DNA of 64,000 bases, taken from contig NZ_CP115483.1 in the NCBI RefSeq assembly GCF_027627455.1, positions 5,146,001 through 5,210,000 of the forward strand, written 5' to 3'. The translations under genes and the position numbers were made by a program. Below, in pieces: positions 1-7,490 of the stretch (positions are counted from its first letter, which is position 1; each line of letters begins with the position of its first letter). This DNA comes from Sphingobacterium sp. SYP-B4668. GTDB lineage: Bacteria > Bacteroidota > Bacteroidia > Sphingobacteriales > Sphingobacteriaceae. Under the pieces are notes generated by a model. The model was not told the origin of the DNA. It did not search any database and worked only from the letters and a program-made list of their open reading frames with translations.

Positions 1-801
1 ATTATTCTGCCAGTTATATTCATACTCCGCTGAAATCATTCCCGTAAATTTCTGTCTTTTCAACTCTTGTATAATTTTTTCCATCTCGATGACACCTGTA
101 CCCCAATGTACATCATGAGCACTTTTATCCCCAAAAGTATTTAGGTCTTTAAAGTGTATATGAAATACTCGACCTTCTAATTTTTTCAAGGACTCCACAG
201 GGTTGAGACCGGATCTAGCCCAATGACCAACATCTGCAGCAGCACCCATTTTTGCACTTTTACCTTTTAGCAATTCCAATACTTTGTCTGGATTCCAATA
301 AAAAGAAGGATTGGGGTGATTATGGATTGCAGCTTTGATATCATACTTGTCACACAACTGGGAAACAACGTTCAGATCAGCCTCCTTGGGCTCACAGTTG
401 ATAACGGCAACACCCATTGACTTTGCGAATGCAAATATCTTTTCCCATTCTGCAGCATCCTTGCCAGAGACTACTCCATATGCGTGCAGGGTGATATTTT
501 TCTTTTTTAATAGTGCTTTAACAGCTTTCTTACTCGCATCGGACATGCTGTAATCCATCTTTCCTTCTATACCAGCACCTATAGTCTGCCCTGGAAAAGC
601 TTCTACATATCGAAGGTCACAGCTATCGATTTTATCCAAAGCCTGTGCAAAGGTAAACAACCTAAATGTATAGGCTTGCGAACCCAACTTCCAATGCAAC
701 TTGTTCTCGGGATATTTCGAAGACTTTCGCTGACCATAAGTAGTGGACACCATGACCGTCAGTAAAACAAACAGACAGGTAATTAATTTGAATATTCTCA
801 T
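1..801 (-). CDS. Secreted sugar phosphate isomerase/epimerase (partial, 3' end outside window)
   Basis: 267 codons are open from the ATG at 799-801 to the window edge, so the C-terminus is missing. The N-terminus is a signal peptide (hydrophobic run, then TTYGQ at about residues 20-24), so the enzyme should act in the periplasm. The body reads as an AP-endonuclease-2-like TIM barrel: an early LGSQAYTFR strand, then HAYGVVSG, AIHNHPNPSFYW, GAAADVGHWARSG and VFHIHFKDLN, which carry the usual metal-binding His/Asp/Glu positions of this family. In Bacteroidetes, secreted members often sit in sugar-oxidation or 3-keto-glycoside clusters, but the substrate cannot be told here. The next gene on this strand, gltX, has its own terminator, so the isomerase is probably transcribed alone or with genes to the left. 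Confidence 0.8.
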   Translation of the reverse strand, partial: MRIFKLITCLFVLLTVMVSTTYGQRKSSKYPENKLHWKLGSQAYTFRLFTFAQALDKIDSCDLRYVEAFPGQTIGAGIEGKMDYSMSDASKKAVKALLKKKNITLHAYGVVSGKDAAEWEKIFAFAKSMGVAVINCEPKEADLNVVSQLCDKYDIKAAIHNHPNPSFYWNPDKVLELLKGKSAKMGAAADVGHWARSGLNPVESLKKLEGRVFHIHFKDLNTFGDKSAHDVHWGTGVIEMEKIIQELKRQKFTGMISAEYEYNWQNN

Positions 802-915
802 CGTAATTTATTTTTGTTTCGTATTGGTATGAGTTGACACATCAAAACTAACGAATCTAAGGCGCAAAGAAGAGTTGTGACGGATGAATATTTAAGGCAC
901 TCACGAAAATTTTAC

Positions 916-958
916 AAAAAAAAGCCTATCTGGAAACATAATAATTTCCAAACAGGCT
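916..958 (-). terminator. Terminator of gltX
   Basis: On the minus strand, just after the gltX stop, AGCCT and TGGAAA pair with TTTCCA and AGGCT around a short loop with a small internal bulge. A run of about eight T follows on that strand. It also separates gltX from the isomerase downstream. Confidence 0.7.
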
Positions 959-979
959 CAAAAATATACTCGTCAATAT

Positions 980-2500
980 TTATCTAAATAAAGGCAAAGC
1001 CTTTTCTATTCTGCGGATTACCTCGTCTTGACCTAAGAGTTCTGTAATTTGAAAAACATCTGGACCAAATTTACCGCCGACCAACATAATTCTATAGGGC
1101 ATCATCAGCTCGCCCATTTTTAACCCAGAATTTGCAATCTTCTCTTTGAAAACAACCTCCAATACAGTTGCTTTCCAATCAGGCTGTTGCTTGAACAAAT
1201 CTATTACCTCTTTAAAGAAGGACTCCTTTTGCTCATTCCACTTAGGCTTGACTGCTTCTATATCAAAGTTGTCGGGAGCCACAAAGAAAAATGAGGCCTG
1301 TGCCCAAAAATCCTCAACAAACGTCAAACGCTCTTTGACTGAAGAAAACACATTATTTAAATACCCTTCAGGAACATCACTGACCGTATGAGCTTGCAAT
1401 ATATCCTTCAATTGCGGCAACAATTCAGCATTATCAGATTTCTTAATCCACTCATGATTGAACCATTTCGCTTTTTCAAAATCAAACTTAGCTCCAGATT
1501 TATTAACACGTGAAACATCGAATTTCTCAATCAATTCTGACAACGAGAATAATTCCTGTTCAGTACCATCATTCCATCCCAACACTCCCAACATATTTAC
1601 AAATGCTTCTGACATGAACCCCATCTCCCTAAATCCTTTGGTCAAATCGCCTGTCTTAGGATCCGTCCAATTCATTGCATATACCGGAAACCCTAGCCGG
1701 TCTCCATCCCGCTTACTAAGCTTACCATTGCCATCAGGCTTTAATATCAATGGCAAATGGGCCCATTTAGGCATCTGATCATTCCAACCTAAATACTCCC
1801 AAAGCAACACATGCACGGGGGCAGACGGTAACCACTCTTCTCCTCTAAAGATATGACTGATGTCCATCGCTTTATCATCGACGACAACGGCCAAATGATA
1901 GGTCGGCATGCCATCTGCTTTCAAAAGCACCTTATCGTCGACAAGACCTGACTCAAAACTCACACGTCCACGAATCATGTCTTCAAATGACACGGTCTCT
2001 TCTGCAGGCATCTTAATACGTATCGTATAGGGACGACCTTCAGCCAACAATTTTTCGGTTTCTTCGGGAGGTAGACTCAAAGAGTTTCGGAGATTTAATC
2101 GATTTTCATGACTATACCTGAAGTTGGGTTGCAATTTGCGTTCTTCTTCTAGCTCTTCAGGAGTATCGAATGCATAGTAAGCATATCCTTTTTCAATGAG
2201 CTCCTCTGCATACTGCCGATAGGACGCTTTCCGCTCGCTTTGGCGATAAGGTCCATAGGCGCCCTCATTCTGTGGGCTTTCGTCTGGGGTAATGCCACAC
2301 CAGTTTAGACATTCATTTATATACTCTTCGGCCCCTGGCACAAAACGTGTCTGATCCGTATCTTCGATTCTTAAAATAAAATCACCTTGATGATGACGTG
2401 CAAATAGATAGTTAAACAAGGCTGTGCGTACACCTCCTAAATGTAGTCCACCTGTAGGACTTGGCGCGAAACGCACCCTAACTCTTTTTTGAGAACTCAT
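980..2500 (-). CDS. gltX: Glutamate--tRNA ligase
   Basis: This is a class I aminoacyl-tRNA synthetase that charges tRNA-Glu with glutamate in the cytoplasm. The 506 aa match the usual length. The HIGH-type motif is at residues 12-25 (APSPTGGLHLGG), the second signature KLSKR is at 260-264, and FRGEEWLPSAPVH lies between them as in GltX. The C-terminal third is the anticodon-binding region. Several bacteria carry a non-discriminating GltX that also charges tRNA-Gln; that cannot be decided from sequence alone. The start MSSQKRVRVRFAPSPTG is the expected one. The gene diverges from the histidine kinase at 2641. Confidence 0.96.
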   Translation of the reverse strand: MSSQKRVRVRFAPSPTGGLHLGGVRTALFNYLFARHHQGDFILRIEDTDQTRFVPGAEEYINECLNWCGITPDESPQNEGAYGPYRQSERKASYRQYAEELIEKGYAYYAFDTPEELEEERKLQPNFRYSHENRLNLRNSLSLPPEETEKLLAEGRPYTIRIKMPAEETVSFEDMIRGRVSFESGLVDDKVLLKADGMPTYHLAVVVDDKAMDISHIFRGEEWLPSAPVHVLLWEYLGWNDQMPKWAHLPLILKPDGNGKLSKRDGDRLGFPVYAMNWTDPKTGDLTKGFREMGFMSEAFVNMLGVLGWNDGTEQELFSLSELIEKFDVSRVNKSGAKFDFEKAKWFNHEWIKKSDNAELLPQLKDILQAHTVSDVPEGYLNNVFSSVKERLTFVEDFWAQASFFFVAPDNFDIEAVKPKWNEQKESFFKEVIDLFKQQPDWKATVLEVVFKEKIANSGLKMGELMMPYRIMLVGGKFGPDVFQITELLGQDEVIRRIEKALPLFR

Positions 2501-2640
2501 GTCGCAAAATTACCATAAAATTTTCGATTTGCGACATCTTCGTGACGTACAACTGCCCAAGATGCATTTAAATCATCCATCTCAGTATACAACTCATGGA
2601 TTTTAGCTATTTTGCATCATTACATTGCAAAATATAGTAC

Positions 2641-3873
2641 ATGAACCCTTATCGGTACAACAAACAACGCTGGAAATTCGTATTGCTGATTTTTGCCGCA
2701 ATCATTGCGGGAGCTTCCTTATTTTACACCAATAATTTGGTCAAAAATCTATCATCCTCAGAAAGAACAAAGGCAGAGGTGTGGGCTATGAGCACAAAAA
2801 GCATTATTACAATGCCGGATGTGGATGACGAGTTTATCACATTTATCTATGCCGTCAGAGATAGCCTAGCGTTGCCTGCCATTATCACGGATGAAAAGGA
2901 TAATATTATCTTCTGGCGTGACTTGGACTCTACGAAAACAAATATCAAACATACTGACCAAGACTCTGTCGCAGCTAATACGCCTATCTATGACCCCCAA
3001 TATTTTGAGACTGCTTTAAAAGAGATGAAAAGAAGTCATCCACCAATTGTCATCAATCTCGACTCTGGAGATAAGTGGTTTGTCTTTTATAGGGATTCTG
3101 ACGAACTTATCCAATTGCGCATCTTCCCATACATCCAACTCTCGGTAATTGCAATCTTCCTAATTATCGCCTATACTGTATTCAACTCAATCAAAAAGTC
3201 TGAACAGAATCTTGTTTGGGTGGGGATGGCGAAAGAGGCTGCCCATCAACTGGGCACCCCCATATCCTCTCTCATGGGCTGGCTTGAATTAGTTCGGATG
3301 AGATTTGATGCTGAAGATGACAACATTTTGAACGAAATGGAAAGAGATGTCAAACGATTGGAAATTGTAGCTGACCGTTTTTCAAAAATAGGTTCCACTC
3401 CTTCCTTATCCAATTACAATGTCTATCAGGTTGTTCAAGATTTTGTAAACTATTTCAGGGTAAGGACCAGTGATAAAATTACGTTTATATTAACAGGAGA
3501 CAAACACGTGGAAGCCAATTTAAATGCTCCATTATTTGACTGGATATTGGAAAATTTATTAAAAAATGCAGTTAATGCAATCGAATCGGAAGGGACAATT
3601 ACTGTTAACATTTCAGAAAACATTGCAAAAGAAGAATTTTTTATAGACATTAGCGATACAGGGAAAGGAATCCCAAAGTCAAATTTTGACACCGTCTTTC
3701 AACCTGGCTTTACGACTAGAAAGAGGGGGTGGGGACTCGGTCTTAGCTTGACCAAGCGGATGGTAGACTATCATCAAGGGCATATTTTTGTCAAAGAGTC
3801 TGAAATAGGTAAAGGAACAACATTTAGAATAGTATTAAAAAGCAATTTAAGATATGAACCCACTCAAATCTGA
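2641..3873 (+). CDS. Membrane-bound sensor histidine kinase
   Basis: 410 aa. There are two membrane segments (about residues 12-30 and 163-181) flanking a periplasmic sensor region of about 130 residues. The cytoplasmic part has an H box with His202 in AKEAAHQLGTPISSL, an N box (ENLLKNAVNAIE, Asn309), a G1 box (DTGKGIP, Asp339) and a G2 box (GWGLGLSLTKRMV, 364-376). It should autophosphorylate His202 and pass phosphate to a response regulator, but none is adjacent, so this is an orphan kinase within the window. The last 20 bases overlap the next gene (DinB protein), which implies translational coupling. The sensed signal is unknown. Confidence 0.9.
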   Translation: MNPYRYNKQRWKFVLLIFAAIIAGASLFYTNNLVKNLSSSERTKAEVWAMSTKSIITMPDVDDEFITFIYAVRDSLALPAIITDEKDNIIFWRDLDSTKTNIKHTDQDSVAANTPIYDPQYFETALKEMKRSHPPIVINLDSGDKWFVFYRDSDELIQLRIFPYIQLSVIAIFLIIAYTVFNSIKKSEQNLVWVGMAKEAAHQLGTPISSLMGWLELVRMRFDAEDDNILNEMERDVKRLEIVADRFSKIGSTPSLSNYNVYQVVQDFVNYFRVRTSDKITFILTGDKHVEANLNAPLFDWILENLLKNAVNAIESEGTITVNISENIAKEEFFIDISDTGKGIPKSNFDTVFQPGFTTRKRGWGLGLSLTKRMVDYHQGHIFVKESEIGKGTTFRIVLKSNLRYEPTQI

Positions 3874-4375
3874 CGAGTATCCAGCCATCTATGCAGATTA
3901 CATCGAGACTATCGTTGGAGATGTGATGGAAGTTTTGGAAGATCAATTAACAGCATTTCCCGAATTTGTAGCATCCATTCCAAAAGAGAAAGAACTCTAT
4001 AAATATGCAGAAGACAAATGGACAATCAAAGAAGTTCTTTGCCATATCCTTGATGCCGAGCGTGTCATGTCTTACCGTGCATTACGATTTGCCCGCAATG
4101 ACATGACCTCATTACCCGCCTTCGAACAAGAAGAATTTGTGCAAAATGCACGTCACAATGAGCGAACTATGGAAAGTATCACAGAGGAATTCAAGTATTT
4201 AAGAAAGTCTAATCTTTTGCTTTTTCAAACGTTTAACGAGACCGAACTCACCCGAAAAGGGATGGCATCCGATAGACTAATCAGTGTAAGAGCATTTGTA
4301 TACATCGTCGCCGGACATTTGAATCACCATAAATTTATTATTCAAGAACGTTATCTAAATCCTGATAATGAATAA
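3854..4375 (+). CDS. DinB family protein
   Basis: 173 aa, a four-helix bundle DinB/YfiT-like protein. Metal-ligand histidines are visible in EVLCHILDAER (about residue 62) and in the C-terminal AGHLNHHKFIIQERYL, the HxxxH-type motif of DinB_2 proteins. Family members are thiol-dependent transferases or of unknown role; no function is known for this one. The start lies inside the histidine kinase gene and the end overlaps the thioesterase by 8 bases, so the three genes form one tightly coupled transcript. Confidence 0.85.
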   Translation: MNPLKSDEYPAIYADYIETIVGDVMEVLEDQLTAFPEFVASIPKEKELYKYAEDKWTIKEVLCHILDAERVMSYRALRFARNDMTSLPAFEQEEFVQNARHNERTMESITEEFKYLRKSNLLLFQTFNETELTRKGMASDRLISVRAFVYIVAGHLNHHKFIIQERYLNPDNE

Positions 4376-4796
4376 CATCTGGCACAAACCTTACACGTTA
4401 GAAGAAGTCAATTCCATTTTCGCAAAATATATGACTGGATATCTGGATATTCAGGCTACGGAGATTGGAACTGATTTGTTGGTAGCCACTATGCCGGTGA
4501 ATGACAAAACAAAGCAACCTTTTGGCATTTTGCATGGCGGAGCTTCCGTAGTACTGGCAGAATCTGTAGGGAGCGTGGCGTCCAATATGATCATCGATAC
4601 CGACAAATACATGGGAGTGGGATTAGATATCAACGCAAATCACGTAAAATCAGCTTCCGATGGTCTTGTGACTGCGACATGTACTCCCTTACATCTCGGG
4701 GCGACAACACACGTATGGGACATTAAGATTAAAAATGGCATCAACCAGTTGGTTTGTGTTTCGCGGCTTACTGTCGCAATCATTCCTAAAAGGTAA
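4368..4796 (+). CDS. PaaI-family hotdog thioesterase
   Basis: 142 aa, a single hotdog-fold domain. The signature GILHGGASVVLAESVGSVAS at about residues 46-65 contains the HGG turn and the glutamate on the central helix used for acyl-CoA thioester hydrolysis. The size and motif fit PaaI/YdiI/MenI-type enzymes. In menaquinone-using Bacteroidetes such a protein may hydrolyse 1,4-dihydroxy-2-naphthoyl-CoA, but no men genes are nearby, so the substrate is left open. It is the third gene of the kinase-DinB-thioesterase transcript and overlaps DinB by 8 bases. A strong hairpin follows about 80 bp downstream. Confidence 0.87.
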   Translation: MNNIWHKPYTLEEVNSIFAKYMTGYLDIQATEIGTDLLVATMPVNDKTKQPFGILHGGASVVLAESVGSVASNMIIDTDKYMGVGLDINANHVKSASDGLVTATCTPLHLGATTHVWDIKIKNGINQLVCVSRLTVAIIPKR

Positions 4797-4878
4797 TTTG
4801 TTACAAAACTTTTTAACCGCACCTTTGTCTAATAGTCATAGAAACCATTCAAATGGTTTTGGATACGGTTTAGTTTTT

Positions 4879-4915
4879 GAGCGCGTCTACGCCCAACGTA
4901 GACGCGCTCTTATTT
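4879..4915 (+). terminator. Strong terminator after the thioesterase gene
   Basis: A perfect 13-bp GC-rich stem (4879-4891 pairing with 4897-4909) with a CCCAA loop is followed by TTATTTTT. It closes the kinase-DinB-thioesterase unit. The GC content stands out from the AT-rich surroundings. Confidence 0.85.
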
Positions 4916-5095
4916 TTGTAAAATCCTTAATATAATATACTGTAAATCATAAAATTTTTATTAATATTAGATGATTTTTTAAAAAGACTATTCAACAATC
5001 GTTTGCATAAGCATTTGCATTTCAAAAATGAAATTATTTCAGTAGTCTTGTATTTAAGAATTTTACCAACAAACAAATAATCTATAATCCTAAAC

Positions 5096-6370
5096 ATGGA
5101 ACCACAAAAAACTCAACAATCTACCTTGGGACCAATGATTATCATTGGCTCGCTTTTCTTTATTTTCGGTTTTGCTACGTGGCTGAACTCACTTCTTATT
5201 CCTTACTTAAAAATAGCATGTGAATTAACAGAGTTTCAGTCTTACTTGGTCACATTTGCATTTTACATTGCGTACTTAGTAATGGCACCTGTTTCTACAC
5301 GCGTGCTTAACAAATTTGGCTTCAAAAAAGGAATGTCTATTGCCCTTGGTATCATGGCAGTGGGGGCATTACTTTTCATTCCAGCTGCCTATATGCGTAC
5401 CTATGCTATCTTTTTGATTGGCCTATTTGTGATGGGAGGCGGATTGGCTATTCTTCAAACGGCATCCAATCCTTATATCACGATTATTGGCCCTGTTGAG
5501 ACAGCCGCTCGTCGAATCAGCATCATGGGTATCTGTAATAAATTTGCAGGTGCACTTGCCCCTATTATCCTAGGAATGTTCCTTAATCTGGAACAAGCCG
5601 ACCAGGTAACCAAACAAATGGACAGTATGACTCCTGAGCAACATGCAGCTGCTCTAGACCAAGTCGCTCTTCAGGTCGTCAATCCATATATCGGTATTGT
5701 GGTTGTTTTATTGATTCTTTCGATATGGATCTCTCGTTCTAATTTACCTGAAGCTCAAGGAGATGAAGAAGAGACTGCAGATCATCACCATGTCTCTGAC
5801 GGCAAAAAGAGTGTATTCGACTTCCCACACGTTATCTTGGGCTTTGTCGCACTCTTCATGTATGTGGGTGTTGAGGTATTAGCTGGAGACAGTATTATTG
5901 CTTATGGAACATCCCAAGGAATAGCATTAGGTACAGCCAAGTTCTTTACCTCGTTTACTATGGGCGCGATGGTACTGGGTTATCTTATCGGTATAGTAGC
6001 TATTCCTAAATATATGTCCCAAGAAAATGCACTTAAATTTTGTGCAATATTTGGTCTGCTTTTCTCTCTGGGAATCGTATTTACCAGCGGAATGGTTTCT
6101 TTAACATTCGTTGCTTTACTTGGATTGGCAAATTCGTTGGTATGGCCTGCGATATGGCCACTTGCGCTTAAAGGTGTAGGTAAGTTTACCAATGCTGTAT
6201 CAGGCTTATTGGTTATGGGTATCGCTGGGGGTGCTATTATACCTCTTTTATACGGAAAATTATCAGGCCTAATTGGCTCACACCAAGCTTATTGGATTGC
6301 TCTGCCATGTTACCTGTTTATATTATATTATGCAGTAGCTGGACATAAAGCCGGAAAAGCGAAGAGCTAG
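5096..6370 (+). CDS. FucP/GluP-type sugar:proton symporter (MFS)
   Basis: 424 aa, about 12 membrane helices, with a hydrophilic central loop (about residues 213-240, rich in Asp/Glu/His) splitting two six-helix halves. FGFATWLNSLLIPYLK in helix 1 and LQTASNPYITIIGP in helix 4 are hallmarks of the fucose/glucose/galactose (FucP, GluP) branch of the major facilitator superfamily. It should bring a monosaccharide across the inner membrane with protons. The substrate could be fucose, glucose, galactose or an amino sugar; the gene stands alone and has its own terminator, so context does not decide. Confidence 0.9.
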   Translation: MEPQKTQQSTLGPMIIIGSLFFIFGFATWLNSLLIPYLKIACELTEFQSYLVTFAFYIAYLVMAPVSTRVLNKFGFKKGMSIALGIMAVGALLFIPAAYMRTYAIFLIGLFVMGGGLAILQTASNPYITIIGPVETAARRISIMGICNKFAGALAPIILGMFLNLEQADQVTKQMDSMTPEQHAAALDQVALQVVNPYIGIVVVLLILSIWISRSNLPEAQGDEEETADHHHVSDGKKSVFDFPHVILGFVALFMYVGVEVLAGDSIIAYGTSQGIALGTAKFFTSFTMGAMVLGYLIGIVAIPKYMSQENALKFCAIFGLLFSLGIVFTSGMVSLTFVALLGLANSLVWPAIWPLALKGVGKFTNAVSGLLVMGIAGGAIIPLLYGKLSGLIGSHQAYWIALPCYLFILYYAVAGHKAGKAKS

Positions 6371-6393
6371 CCGAAAATATATAACATAAAAAA

Positions 6394-6427
6394 AGGCAAG
6401 TATAAAATTTATATTTGCCTTTTTTTA
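6394..6427 (+). terminator. Terminator of the sugar symporter gene
   Basis: AGGCAA and TATAAA pair with TTTATA and TTGCCT (one G-T pair, almost no loop), followed by a run of eight T. Confidence 0.85.
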
Positions 6428-6603
6428 TATCCCTCTTCCTACAGTTATTTGGATGTAAACAACAATGTGCTACATAAGTCTTTTGTGTGTTGAAACAAAA
6501 ACCCTAAATTAGGCACATATATAGTTATGCGACCAACGACAACTAGGTCATCTAATGTTAGTATGATTAATAGGTAGAAAAATAAAAACAAATAATAAAA
6601 CAG

Positions 6604-7440
6604 ATGAAAAAATCTATTTTAACAATTATCCTTGCTTCGACGCTTTCCCTTGGTGTACAAGCACAAGTCAAATTGCCTCAAGCGAGTAGCGCTACTGAGG
6701 TAAAACAAGCCGTAGGGATTCGCAACGTTACCTTGAAGTATAGCCGTCCGAATACCAATGGAAGAGTTGTCTTTGGAGAATTGGTTCCCTACGGCAAAGT
6801 ATGGCGTACAGGAGCGAATACCGTGTCTTCTTTTACCTTTGAAGAAGAGGTGACCATTGCCGGAAAAAAAGTGCCTGCTGGAACCTACGGATTACTTACC
6901 ATTCCCAATAAAAACGAATGGACAATCATTTTAAGTAAAAACAGTCAGCAATGGGGTTCGTACACCTACAAACAAGAAGAGGATGCTGTACGCTTTACGG
7001 TCAAGCCAACTGCCCTATCCAGTAAGGTAGAGACCTTCACAATCAGCTTTGATAACGTGACCACCAAATCTAGCACTGTCACTATCGCCTGGGAGAAAAT
7101 AGCGGTTAAATTTGACATCAATGTAGACCAATCTAAAGAAATCTTAGCCTCTATCGACCAAGCCATGCAAGGTGATAAAAAACCTTATTTCCAAGCAGCA
7201 CAATATTATTTCAACAATAATCTAGACATCAAGAAAGCCACAGAGTGGGTCATTGAGGCCGATAAAGGAAATACAGAAGCCCCTTGGATAAAATACTGGA
7301 AATCTCAGATTTTATTGAAATCTGGAGACAAAAAAGCAGCCCAACAAGCTGCACAGGAAGGCCTTGAGATGGCGAAAAAGAGTAGTAACGAAGAATATAT
7401 TAAATTAAATACAAATGCGTTGAACAACGCCAAAAAATAA
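6604..7440 (+). CDS. Secreted DUF2911 protein
   Basis: 278 aa with a signal peptide cut after about residue 20 (GVQAQ). Residues about 25-170 form the DUF2911 domain, recognised by RNVTLKYSRPNTNGR, VPYGKVWRTGAN and PAGTYGLLTIPNKNEW. The C-terminal third is helical with two TPR-like helix pairs (YFQAAQYYFNNNLDIKKATEW and KSGDKKAAQQAAQEGLEMA). DUF2911 proteins are common in Bacteroidetes and have no established function. A hairpin shared with the convergent dehydrogenase gene lies 18 bp after the stop. Confidence 0.88.
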   Translation: MKKSILTIILASTLSLGVQAQVKLPQASSATEVKQAVGIRNVTLKYSRPNTNGRVVFGELVPYGKVWRTGANTVSSFTFEEEVTIAGKKVPAGTYGLLTIPNKNEWTIILSKNSQQWGSYTYKQEEDAVRFTVKPTALSSKVETFTISFDNVTTKSSTVTIAWEKIAVKFDINVDQSKEILASIDQAMQGDKKPYFQAAQYYFNNNLDIKKATEWVIEADKGNTEAPWIKYWKSQILLKSGDKKAAQQAAQEGLEMAKKSSNEEYIKLNTNALNNAKK

Positions 7441-7457
7441 AAGCTGAGCTTTTATTT

Positions 7458-7490
7458 ACAAATAAAGCCCTACTTGGGGCTTTATTTGTT
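7458..7490. terminator. Bidirectional terminator between convergent genes
   Basis: A perfect 13-bp stem (7458-7470 with 7477-7489) with a 6-nt loop and T-rich flanks on both strands. The right arm overlaps the stop codon (7482-7484) of the minus-strand dehydrogenase, so the hairpin starts inside that gene. Confidence 0.8.
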